A DNA stretch of 64,000 nucleotides from the NCBI RefSeq assembly GCF_963678975.1, contig NC_089272.1, positions 24,555,471 to 24,619,470 of the forward strand, given 5' to 3'. Numbering within the stretch: the first letter of the stretch is position 1; each line of letters opens with the position of its first letter. Under the pieces are notes generated by a model. The model did not search any database. It was not told where the DNA came from and saw nothing but the letters and a program-made list of their open reading frames with translations. The position numbers and the translations under genes are program-made. Positions 24,990-34,915 of the stretch are shown here, piece by piece. The DNA comes from Dysidea avara. Lineage: Eukaryota; Porifera; Demospongiae; Dictyoceratida; Dysideidae.

Positions 24990-25063
<74 letters not shown>

Positions 25064-26277
25064 CATATATACGGTATGTTAGTACAAAATTGAGTAAACA
25101 ACAGATAACCATTCCCTTCCACAAATTATTTGTGTAGAGAAATGCTTTAGCTTGATCAATTTCTGGAAAACATAGTTCCCTATAAAATAATTATAGTAAT
25201 GTGAAATGTAATCCTCAGTTGTCCCCATGAGCTAGGTCACCAGGTCCTCCTGCGTGTATACTAGAGCAAAGTGAATTAAGTTTCTTGCACACAGTAGGAA
25301 CATTATATCTCTCTTTCTCTTTACACGCACACGCTGTACACACACAAAGCCATGCATGCATACATGAACATACACACATGTGCATGCACACACACACAAG
25401 CACTCAATACTCATATGTTGTACAATAGATACTATATCCCATCTATATATGGCTGGTGGGTATACGAAAACTAGGATGCATGGGGAGTGAGAATTCAGTT
25501 CACTGGCAAAAAAGGGCAAGTGGAGTTCTAGAGAGTGAGAATTCAAACTGAGTAATCAATTATCTTTGTGTCTTAAGTTCATTTGATTTTACATCAACTA
25601 TGCTTTTGTTGAATCCTTTCACCAAAACAATAGATTTTTAAATAAATAAATACTTGCTGTATCAACAAAAGTAATACTCGTTGTATCAACAAAAATTAAT
25701 ATTTGCTGTATAATCAGCAGTCTTTCTTTACATGTAGATGTGACACATTTGACTGTCTACAGTGACTTGAAACTAAAGACACTGAAGGGTATCTCTAGTT
25801 TCAGGAAGGGATCCAGCAGAAAAATTAAGATGTGAAGTACAAGCTTTGTTAGTCTGCTATCACTCGGCTAGAGCTACACTTGCCCTAGCTGGTATGCTAC
25901 AGGTCAATGGAACTCACGTGATTTCCTGCTTCCCACCCCAGTTTTTAACCCACCGCTCCCAGTTTTATCCTTCATCTGAATTATCTTGAAGTATATAATG
26001 ACTAGGTTTCTTTTTGTTTTACCAGGGCTCCAGTTAAATATTTTTAAAATAACTTGGTAACCCTAGCCTGAGACTACACTCCTTGTAACTATATTCAAAT
26101 TTATGACGTTATCATCACTAAATTAATAGCTACCGGAAATCACGTATGTAAGCCAGTAAGGTGCGAGCAGTCACGTGACTGAAGATACAAATGAAATCCG
26201 CGAATTTACGATATGAATTACGACTGTCAGTGATCCGAAGTGTGAACTGCAGCTTGATAGGTCTACTGCGATATACT
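23952..26277. other. No gene recognised
   Basis: 3' flank of copy 2, then AT-rich DNA with the (GT)n tract at 24971-25061. A weaker CA-rich stretch occurs at 25326-25400. No exon was seen. Confidence 0.5.
24971..25061. repeat. (GT)n microsatellite
   Basis: Long GT run with a short GTGC section at its left end. Confidence 0.97.
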
Positions 26278-27421
26278 TAAGGCCACACCAAGTCAAACCT
26301 TAGTTTCTGGTCACCCGCCCGCATGGTAAACCTGGAACCCTAGTTTATGAGGACTATTTTTAATATTACAGGTGCTTAAATGCATGTGACCCAGCAAGAC
26401 ACTTATTTTTTACTGCAAAAGATCGAGATACTCTAATAGAGCAGTCTCTAATAGAGCAGTCAGGGATTCCAATAGAGCAGTCACACTACTCTTAACTCTA
26501 ATATTATGGTATATATGCCACACTAATAAAATGTTTCTAACTATAGCTAGTTTTGTCCTTGATTATATAGCTGTTCAGATTATAACTGTTACTAATGTTT
26601 CTGTAACCAAAGTAATTTCAGTAGCATTAACTACTAGTCCATGCAGATGGGCCATAGCTTTAACTTTATAATTCAAATGTAGTCCTCTAATAATTAGTCT
26701 AGTAACTTCAAATTCTTTATCACTGAACACTGCAGGGGTATGGAAAGCCGGCAACATTTGGTGAGCTTAAACTTAAACTTTTCCATAACTAAAATTAGAT
26801 TGGCAGGTAGAAACCCTTATAGTTTAAACATTCCCAGATGATCACTAAAAACACTAGTCTGGAGCACTCAATGACTCAAAACTTTGACAGTTACTTTTCT
26901 CAAGGTTTGCTGAATAGAAGGCTGGAAACACATAGCTAGTGGGCTAAGACTTCACATTTGAATGAAGAATTTCTGATGTGAAAATAGAAGTTAAATTTCA
27001 TTTTGGATCATGACCATTTGAACAACTTAGCTATAAGTCATAGTAATACTTTCCTGACATAGCTAATGAGACATTTATTTCACTTGGAAAGCATAAGTAG
27101 CTACATGAGCAAAACATTTCCTATAGTATATTCTAAATAAATAAATAAATATACTTAAATGCTATACATCAGTGTATAGCTAGCCATGATCCATCAACAA
27201 CTTTCCTAGTGCATTGTTTGCCGAAGCACAACTACTTATGTTGTTGGTTAAGTTTGACTAAAAATCAACATGAATTTGCTAAATTGAGCAAATAATAGTA
27301 CCATACAGTATATTGTCACAGTAGAGTCTATAGTCCTGAAGTCCTGATCATCCGCCCGCCCGCATCCATTTGTAGGCTTGGGAGTGACCAGAAACTAAGG
27401 TATGACTTGGAGTGGCCTAAC
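26278..27421. mobile_element. TIR element ending just upstream of copy 3
   Basis: The left terminus GGCCACACCAAGTCAAACCT (26281) continues through TTAGTTTCTGGTCAC. The right terminus is the inverse (GTGACCAGAAACTAAGG at 27387, then TTGGAGTGGCCT). TIRs are about 40 bp and the length about 1.14 kb. Target duplication is not clear. It contains three CTCTAATAGAGCAGTC motifs near 26432-26485. No transposase frame was recognised. The right end is about 37 bp from the ATG of copy 3. Confidence 0.7.
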
Positions 27422-27457
27422 CTAGTAGCAACGTAGCCGCTCGGTTCAGCTATAGCT

Positions 27458-28508
27458 ATGGCCAAGTTTGATCCAGCAAATATACTAGCTGTACTCGTGC
27501 TCTCCCTGTTACTGGCCGGTGTATTGCAAAGCTAATCTTGAATAATTGTACCGTTGCTGAAGCAGCCCTTATGGACGATGAGGACTGTGTGCAAACCTTT
27601 GGACTTCTCCTTGATGGCTCTATTTCGGCTGACCTATGTGAGGAAACATGCAGAGATCTGATTGAAGAGGTTTTGGATCGCTGCGAGAGCAGTTACACAT
27701 GATGTATGCATGGTAGACAAAGTGTATACTGTAGTCTAGAACGGTGCACGTAGTTAATATAGCTACGATGTAGTTCATGCTGGCATATTAACTGTCTATA
27801 TGTGTGTATACTGGGCAGTTTATGCCAACTGATCCTGAACTTGGTTACTTGGCACAACCACATTATTTTCTATTGCTGAACTTTTCATGCTGTGAATACT
27901 GTACGCTGGTGTTGCACGTACTACTCATAGACAAAATTTGCATGTTTACTGAAAAACTAAATCTTTGCCATGTATAATGTGTCCAAGTCACTCCAATTAA
28001 TATTATACACGGCATTTCAGGATTCTTTAGGAACAGGGATTACCCAATTCTGTGGTGATAGTGATGACGATGACATGGGCAGTGGCAGTGGCTTCAATTC
28101 TACTGTATGTACAAGTGCAACAGTAATACTGATAAGCAACACAGATTGCATTACTGCAGTGTCTGATCCAAACAACATTGATGCATCTACAGCCTGCTCA
28201 TCAACTTGCAGACCTTTGTTTCAAGATGTTGTGGATGCTTGTGGAGATACAGTATGTAAAATTTCTGCATGTGCGTTTATATATGTTCAACTTTGTTAAC
28301 CTATATGTAGTCATATAGCTAGTTGCATATGAGTAAAACTGGCTATTATATAATATTATAGGATATACAAGGAGTGATGTTTAACCACATTTTTTATTGA
28401 TAGAACCTTGTTACTCAGCAGAACATCAACCAATAGTGTGGGAGTGCTAATGCAGTAAAGGGATTTGGACTCCTCAGCATCCTGCTAGTGGCTATACTGA
28501 CAGTGTAG
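27458..28508 (+). pseudogene. Duplicated six-cysteine protein, copy 3 (broken)
   Basis: Clear paralogue of copies 1 and 2 with several lesions. The ATG at 27458 opens a good signal peptide (ILAVLVLSLLLAG), but the frame stops at 27533. The homologous sequence continues one frame over and then another, so at least two indels lie between 27515 and 27547. Module A is then readable (CTVAEAALMDDEDC to LIEEVLDRC) but ends in TGA without a proper donor. Exon 2 (28021-28251) is intact with good splice sites and module B (CTSATVILISNTDC). Exon 3 (28404-28508) has an in-frame TAG just before the conserved last cysteine, where the paralogues have Thr. Cysteine spacing is otherwise kept. Single indels could be assembly errors; the internal TAG and lost donor make a pseudogene more likely. 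Confidence 0.82.
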
Positions 28509-28630
28509 TGTAGCTTTGATTTTGAGAAAACTGAGACTGGCTGTATATGTATCTATATATATGCAGGCTAAACCCATCCCACAGTACATAGATGTTATAT
28601 ATGGCAATACATTCCTTCTGGTTAACACTT

Positions 28631-28950
28631 ATCTAATCCAAAACAGCCAAGCTGTAAAAAAAGTGTGCGGCCCTCAGAAAGGCTATGGTGAAAAAAGATG
28701 TGAAATCCAAGGTGGCGGCCAAGAAATGGCTGTGATGGTAGGTTAATGGTAAAAATTTTAATAACGACAATTCAGGTGAATTTTTGTGCCGCTTCACAAA
28801 ATTTACCTAAATTGTCATTATTAAAATTTTTACCATTAATCTACCATCACAGCCATTTCTTGGCCGCCACCATGAATTTCACATCTTTTTTCACCATAGC
28901 CTTTCTGAGGGCCGCACACTTTTTTACAGCTTGGCTGTTTTGGATTAGAT
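28631..28950. mobile_element. Fold-back element (AACAGCCAAGCTGT ends)
   Basis: 320-bp near-perfect inverted repeat: ATCTAATCCA at 28631 and its exact inverse at 28941-28950, with arms meeting near 28795. Internal landmarks are GGTGGCGGCCAAGAAATGGC and its inverse. Same family as the fold-backs at 33544, 43121, 46417 and 63424. The plus-strand frame at 28746-29054 is an artefact of this structure. Confidence 0.88.
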
Positions 28951-29109
28951 TTCATTTCTTTTTGTATTTGTATACCCCAAAGCCGGCCTATGGCCAGCTT
29001 TGGGACTTTTTTAACCTATTTTTTTTTCTTTACTACAGGAAGAAGAAAAGATGAAGTAGATGTACTTTAAATATTTTATCAGTAAATGTACAAATTATAT
29101 ATATAATAC

Positions 29110-29355
29110 ATATGTGACCGGAGTTGCGAAAAGGGGCCTTCCAAACACATCCAATTTGCCAACTTTGACAATTGATAACTCCAGATTGGAAAGAGCTATT
29201 GCCTTGAAATTTGGGCAGTGGTGCGCACCACTATAGCTGAATACATGGTGAAATTTTCAGGTTAATATGTTACTTGAACATTGAGTTATGATCTCCAACG
29301 TTTACGGAATTGGATGTGTGTGGAAGACCCCTTTTCGCAAATCCGGTCACATATA
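29110..29355. mobile_element. MITE, GTGACCGGAT termini, second copy
   Basis: TATGTGACCGGAGTTGCGAA at the left and the inverse (TTCGCAAATCCGGTCACATA) at the right; about 246 bp. Same family as 8511-8782, and directly followed by the large minisatellite. Confidence 0.85.
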
Positions 29356-29379
29356 TTGATTACAGAAATCTCCATGGTG

Positions 29380-32300
29380 GTTTCTTTGTAGCTGAACACT
29401 CTACAAGGTGACTTCTTCTAATTGCTCTCTCTACAGGGTGAATTGTTTGTAGCTCAACGATCTACAAGGTAACTTCTTCTAGCTGATCTCTCTACAGGGT
29501 GATGTGTTTGTAGCTGAATTCTGTACAGGTGATTTGTTTGCAGCTGAGCTCTTTACAGAACAGTTTCTTTGTAGCTGAACTCTCTAAAAGGTAACTTCTT
29601 CTAACTGATCTTTCTACAGGGCAATTTGTTTCTGGCAGAATTTTCTACAGAGTGATTTCTTTGCAGCTGAACTCTCTACAAGGTAATTTCTTCTAGCTGA
29701 TCTCTCTACAGGGAGATTTGTTTGTAGCTGAACTATCTACAAGGTAACTTCTTATAGCTGATCTCTCTACAGGGTGATTTGTTCGTAGCTGAATTCTGTA
29801 CAGGTGATTTGTTTGCAGCTGAGCTCTTTACAAAATGGTTTCTTTGTAGCTGAACTCTCTCCAAGGTAACTTCTTCTAACTGATCTTTCTACAGGGTGAT
29901 TTGTTTGTAGCTGAACTATCTACAAGGTAATTTCTTCTAGCTGATCTCTCTACAGGGTGATTTGTTTGTAGCTGAATTCTGTACAGGTGATTTGTTTGCA
30001 GCTGAGCTCTTTACAGAATGGTTTCTTTGTAGCTGAACTCTCCACAGGGTGATTTGTTTGTAGCTGAAATCCCTACAAGGTAACTTCTTCTAGCTGATCT
30101 CTCTACAGGGTGATTTGTTTGTAGCTGAACTCTCTACAAGGCGATACTTCTAGGTTATCTCTCTACAGGATTCCTTGTTTCTAACTGAACTCTCAACAGG
30201 GTGATCTGTTCATAGCTGAACTTTCTACTGGGTGATTTGTTTGCAGCTGAACTCTCTACATGGTAGTTTCTTTGTAGCTGAACTCTCTACAATGTGACTT
30301 CGTCTAGCTGAACTCTCTACAAGGTGACTTGTTTCTAGTTGATCTCTCTACAGGGTGACTTGTTTCTAGCTGAACTCTCTACAGGTGATTTGTTTGTAGC
30401 TGAACTCTCTACATGGTGGTTTCGTTGTAGCTGAACTCTCTACAAGGTAACTTCTTCTAGCTGATCTTTCTACAGGGTGATTTGTTTGTAGCTGAATTCT
30501 CTACAGGGTGATTTATTTGCAGCTGAACTCTCTACAAGGTGACTTCTTCTAGCTGAACTCTCTACAGAGTGATTGATTTTTTTGCAGCTGAACTCTCTAC
30601 ATGGTGGTTTCTTTGTAACTGAACTCTCTACAGGGTGATTTGTTTGTAGCTGAACTCTCTACAGGGTGATCTGTTCGTAGCTGAACTCCCTATAAGGTAA
30701 CTTCTTCTAGCTAATCTTTCTACAGGGAAATTTGTTTGTAGCTGAGTTCTGTACAGGGTGATTTGTTTGCAGCTGAACTCTCTACATGGTAGTTTCTTTG
30801 TAGCTGAACTCTCTACAAGGTGACTTGTTTCTAGATGATCTCTCTACAGGGTGACTTGCTTCTAGCTGAACTCTCTACAGGTGATTTGTTTGTAACTGAA
30901 CTCCCTGCAAGGTGACTTCTTCTAGCTGATCTCTCTACAGGGAGATTTGTTTGTAGCTTAACTCTCTACAGGTGATTTGTTTGCAGCTGAACTCTCTACA
31001 TTATGGTTTCTTTGTAGCTGAACTCTCTACAAGGTAACTTCTTCTAGCTGATCTTTCTACAGGGTGATTTGTTTGTCTCTACAGGGCAATTTGTTTGTAG
31101 CTGAACTCTCTATATGGTAGTGTCTTTATAGCTGAACTCTCTACAATGTAACTTCTTCTAGCTGAACTCTCTACAGGGCAACTTGTTTCTAGCTGAACTC
31201 TCTACAGGGTGATTTGTTTGTAGCTGAACTCTCTATAAGGTAACTTCTTCTAGATGATCTTTCTACAGGGTGATTTGTTTGTAGCTGAATTCTCTACAGG
31301 GCAATTTGTTTGCAGCTGAACTCTCTACATGGTAGTTTCTTTGTAGCTGAACTCTCTACAAGGTGACTTGTTTCTAGATGATCTCTCTACAGGGTGACTT
31401 GTTTCTAGCTGAACTCTCTACAGGTGATTTGTTTGTAACTGAACTCCCTGCAAGGTGACTTCTTCTAGCTGATCTCTCTACAGGGAGATTTGTTTGTAGC
31501 TTAACTCTCTACAGGTGATTTGTTTGCAGCTGAACTCTCTACATTATGGTTTCTTTGTAGCTGAACTCTCTACAAGGTAACTTCTTCTAGCTGATCTCTC
31601 TACAGGACAATTTGTTTGTAGCTGAACTCTCACATGATTGTTTCTTTGAAGCTGAACTCTCTACAAGGTGATTTCTTCTAGCTGATCTTTCTACAGGGTG
31701 ATTTGTTTGTAGCAGAACTCTCTACAAGGAAACTTCTTCTAGCTAATCTCTCTACAGGGAGATTTGTTTGTAGCTGAACTCTCTACACGTGATTTGTTTG
31801 CGGCTGAATTCTCTACATGATGGTTTCTTTGTAGCTGAACTCTCTACAAGGTAACTTCTTCTAGCTGATCTCTTTACAGGGTGAATTGTTTGTAGCTGAA
31901 CGATCTACAAGGTAACTTCTTCTAACTGATCTCTCTACAGGGTGATTTGTTTGTAGCTGAACTCTCTACAAGGAAACCTCTTTTAACTGAGCTCTGTACA
32001 GGGTGAATTGTTTGTAGCTGAACTATCTACAAGGTAACTTCTTCTAGCTGATCTCTCTACAGGATGATTTGTTTGTAGCTGAACTATCTACAAGGTAACT
32101 TCTTCTAGCTGATCTCTCTACAGGGTGATTTGTTTGTAGCTGAATTCTGTATAGGTGATTTGTTTGCAGCTGAGCTCTTTACAGAATGGTTTCTTTGTAG
32201 CTGAACTCTCTACAAGGTAACTTCTTCTAGCTGATGTATCTACAGGGTCACTAGTTTGTAGCTGAATTCTCTACATGGTGGTTTCTTTGTAACTGAACTA

Positions 32301-32470
32301 TCTACAAGGTGACATCTTCTAGCTGATCTTTCAACAGGGTGATTTGTTTGTAACTGAACTCTCTACAAGAAAACTTCTTCTAACTGATGTCTAAACAGGG
32401 TGAATTGTTTGTAGCTGAACTCTCTACAGGGTGATTTGTTTGTAGCTGATCTCTATACAGGTTACTTATT
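29380..32470 (+). repeat. 3-kb minisatellite (GTAGCTGAACTCTCTACA unit)
   Basis: About 100 degenerate units of roughly 30 bp, alternating between a GGTGATTTGTTTGTAGCTGA type and a GGTAACTTCTTCTAGCTGAT type, each with CTCTCTACA. Higher-order blocks are visible: two long stretches (about 30780-31060 and 31330-31610) are almost identical. No coding capacity. Same family in inverse orientation at 11235-11945. Confidence 0.95.
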
Positions 32471-32494
32471 TCTAACTGATCTCTTGAATTCTGT

Positions 32495-33355
32495 TCAGGG
32501 TGACTGCTCTATTAGGATGACTGCTCTATTAGAGTATCTCGATCTCGCACTTGCTACACCAAGTTGGATTTCGTGTTATAACTCCGTGGCTTTAAGTCTG
32601 ATTCTTCTACACCATTGAAGAGCCTTTCTAAGATGATTACTCCACCTGTACAGTGAATTTCAAAGCATTACCCCAAGCGGTTTATCTGGTAGGCGTGGCA
32701 AGTGTTCGTTTTTATTAGCTAATCTCGGTTGCGTAATTGTTACACACTGTTGGTTTTGTTGTTGTATCTTCCTGGTTTTTAGCTCGATTTCTTTCAAACC
32801 ACAAAAGGTTTGAGGTTCAATAGTTAACCTATTCACCCACCGATTTTCAGCTTCTTCCCATACGCGGTTTACCCTGTAGGCGTGACAACATATTGGTGTT
32901 ATTTTTCGTGCATAATCGCTCATAACTCTTTGCCTGTTTATGGTATTCCAGCCAAAGTTGGTACCGAGATGCGCCTTTATACCCCCCCCCGTCTGTGTGC
33001 CAAATTTCAAGGCAATCGGATAACGCGTTCGCGTTTTATAGCAGTTTTTGTAAGTGTGCGAAAAGAGGAAGAAAAATAAGAAGAAAAAAACGAAGAAACT
33101 AAGCCAATTTCTGAAGTCGCATATCTCAGGAATGCCTGAAGCGATTTCGCTCAAATTTGGAATGTGGAGTACTGAAGTTGGAGGGAATGTACACAGCAAA
33201 ATTCGTCTTGTTTCATCAAGGCAGCACAGAGCTACAGAGGTGCGAAAATTGCGTTTTCTTTCTTCCTGTCAATATACTCACGGGGTTGCGCGCCGGCTTC
33301 TTGGGCCGCACGACACACTACCGTGTGTCTTGATACTTGTAAAGTACACATAAAT
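32495..33355 (+). repeat. Composite-repeat body and palindromic terminus
   Basis: Starts with two CTGCTCTATTAG motifs right after the minisatellite. It ends in TCTTCCTGTCAATATACTCA, then a GGGCCGCAC segment and the hairpin GACACAC-TACC-GTGTGTC at about 33309-33330. The middle resembles that of 34280-34915. Two overlapping open frames (32660-33199 minus, 33054-33353 plus) lie within it; the minus one shares a YRVN-type segment with other copies. Confidence 0.65.
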
Positions 33356-33543
33356 GTCTACAGCAATTCAACAATATCAATGTGGTTTGTGGATTTCTTT
33401 GTTCTAAGTGATGCCTTACCCTTATACCAACAGTATATAATGGGGAGGGAGAGTGTCAAACTGCACTGTAGGCTGTGAAAAATGAATCTATAAAGTAACC
33501 TGCATACCTTCATCTCCTCTCGTAAATTAACACATTACTATAT

Positions 33544-33818
33544 ATCCACACAAAAACAGCCAAGCTGTGAAAAAATGGTGCGGCCTTAAAAAGCCTGAGT
33601 GAAAAAAAGTTGTGAAATCAAAGGTGGCGGCCAAGAAATGGCTGCAATGATGTTAATGCTAATAGATTTTAACAATGCACACAGCCATTATTAAATTTTT
33701 TTAGCATTAACATCATTGCAGCCATTCCTTGGCCGCCACCTTTAATTTCACAACTTTTTTCACCCAGGATTTTTAAGGCCACCCCATTTTTTCACAGCTT
33801 GGCTGTTTTTGTGTGGAT
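33544..33818. mobile_element. Fold-back module of the composite repeat
   Basis: Ends ATCCACACAAAAACAGCC and its inverse, arms about 130 bp, with GGTGGCGGCCAAGAAATGGC inside. A nearly complete copy. Confidence 0.85.
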
Positions 33819-34164
33819 TTCATTTCTTTTTGAGCTCCCAAAACCAGCCTATGGCTGACTTAGAGGTTTTTTTTTACTCACATTTCTTCTTTTCTATGTA
33901 GATACAATGATGATTATTGAAGACAGCTTATAAATGTATTTCATTGCATGATTTAATTCAATATTTGATAATATCATTGTAATACTCTAATAGAGTGCAC
34001 ATTTTTGAGGACTTTTAATAGAACATACATAGAATATTCTAGAACAATCTAGTACTTCTATTGGTAGATCTATGAAATTACAAATGTTTGATTATAAGCA
34101 GATTTCAACTAGAAATTTCATTTATAAAGCAGAAATTAAGTGAGGTGATCAGTCAAGGTAGCAG

Positions 34165-34225
34165 TGGTTCATTGGTTAAGGGTGCAAGTGTTAGGTATGG
34201 AGGTCCCTGGTTTGAACTCTGGTAA
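34165..34225 (+). repeat. tRNA-like (SINE-like) segment
   Basis: GGTTCATTGGTTAAGG resembles a pol III A box with D-loop, and about 35 bp later GGTTTGAACTCTGG resembles a B box inside a T-arm. The stem is imperfect, so it is not a functional tRNA. Inverse copies occur at about 45545-45615 and 63020-63075, with looser versions at 41240-41295 and 47090-47145. Confidence 0.55.
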
Positions 34226-34915
34226 GTGTTTTTTTTTCTTGACATTTTTGCACACCATTTTAACCCCGTGGTGATGGCTCTATTAGAGTATCTCGATCCT
34301 GCGATTTTACACTTGCCTAGTTTTTGCTTTATAACTTTGTCGCTGTAACTCTATTGCTATTGAAACTATCAAAAGGCACTGCTACGATGATCAGCCTATC
34401 TACACACCAATTTTCAAGTCATTTCTATGTTTGGTTTACCCTGTAGCCGTGACAGAAGTTTGATCTTTTTTTACGTGAATAAATGTTCATAACTCCCTGA
34501 ATATTAGTCAGATTCACAACAAACTTGGTACATGAATCCACCGTTACACACTCTTCATTTGTGCCAAAGATCGAGGCAATCAAGTTACACATTTGCATTT
34601 TATAGCAATTTTTGCAAAATGTGTGAAAAGAAATCAAAGCCCCTATACAGCATAAGAAAAAAACAAAGAAATTAAAATGAAATTTTGAATGCCCCTATCT
34701 CGCAAATGGATGTTGTAAATTTAATAAAATTTGCTGTTTGGCGTACCCTACTTGGGGGACAGCTATAATGCAAAAATGGTGTGCTTTGGAGAAGGGACCA
34801 TGGAGTTATGCATGCATGAAAAAGCTGTTTTCTTTCTTCCTGTAAATATACTCACGGTGTGGTCGCTGGCTTTCTTGGCTGCACGACACACTATCGTGTG
34901 TCTTGATATATTGTT

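Larger units (their letters stand above)
33544..34915 (+). mobile_element. Composite repeat, near-complete copy 1
   Basis: Order of parts: fold-back (33544-33818); a GATGATTATTGAAGACAG segment; TACTCTAATAGAGTGCAC (33981); tRNA-like segment (about 34165-34225); CTCTATTAGAGTATCTCGAT (34272); a body with GTTTACCCTGTAGCCGTGAC (34434); and a palindromic end GACACAC-TATC-GTGTGTC (34884-34902). Two inverse copies at 45085-46649 and 62335-63698 keep the same order. No transposase. The internal arrays and 3' hairpin recall Helitron-type elements, but the CTRR end was not found. Confidence 0.75.

Noticed and set aside
29380-32470. CRISPR-like array
   Set aside because: Degenerate contiguous units without unique spacers, in a genome with spliced animal genes.
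33544-34915. Calling the composite repeat a Helitron outright
   Set aside because: The terminal hairpin and associated minisatellite fit, but no TC start, CTRR end or A-T insertion site could be established by eye.
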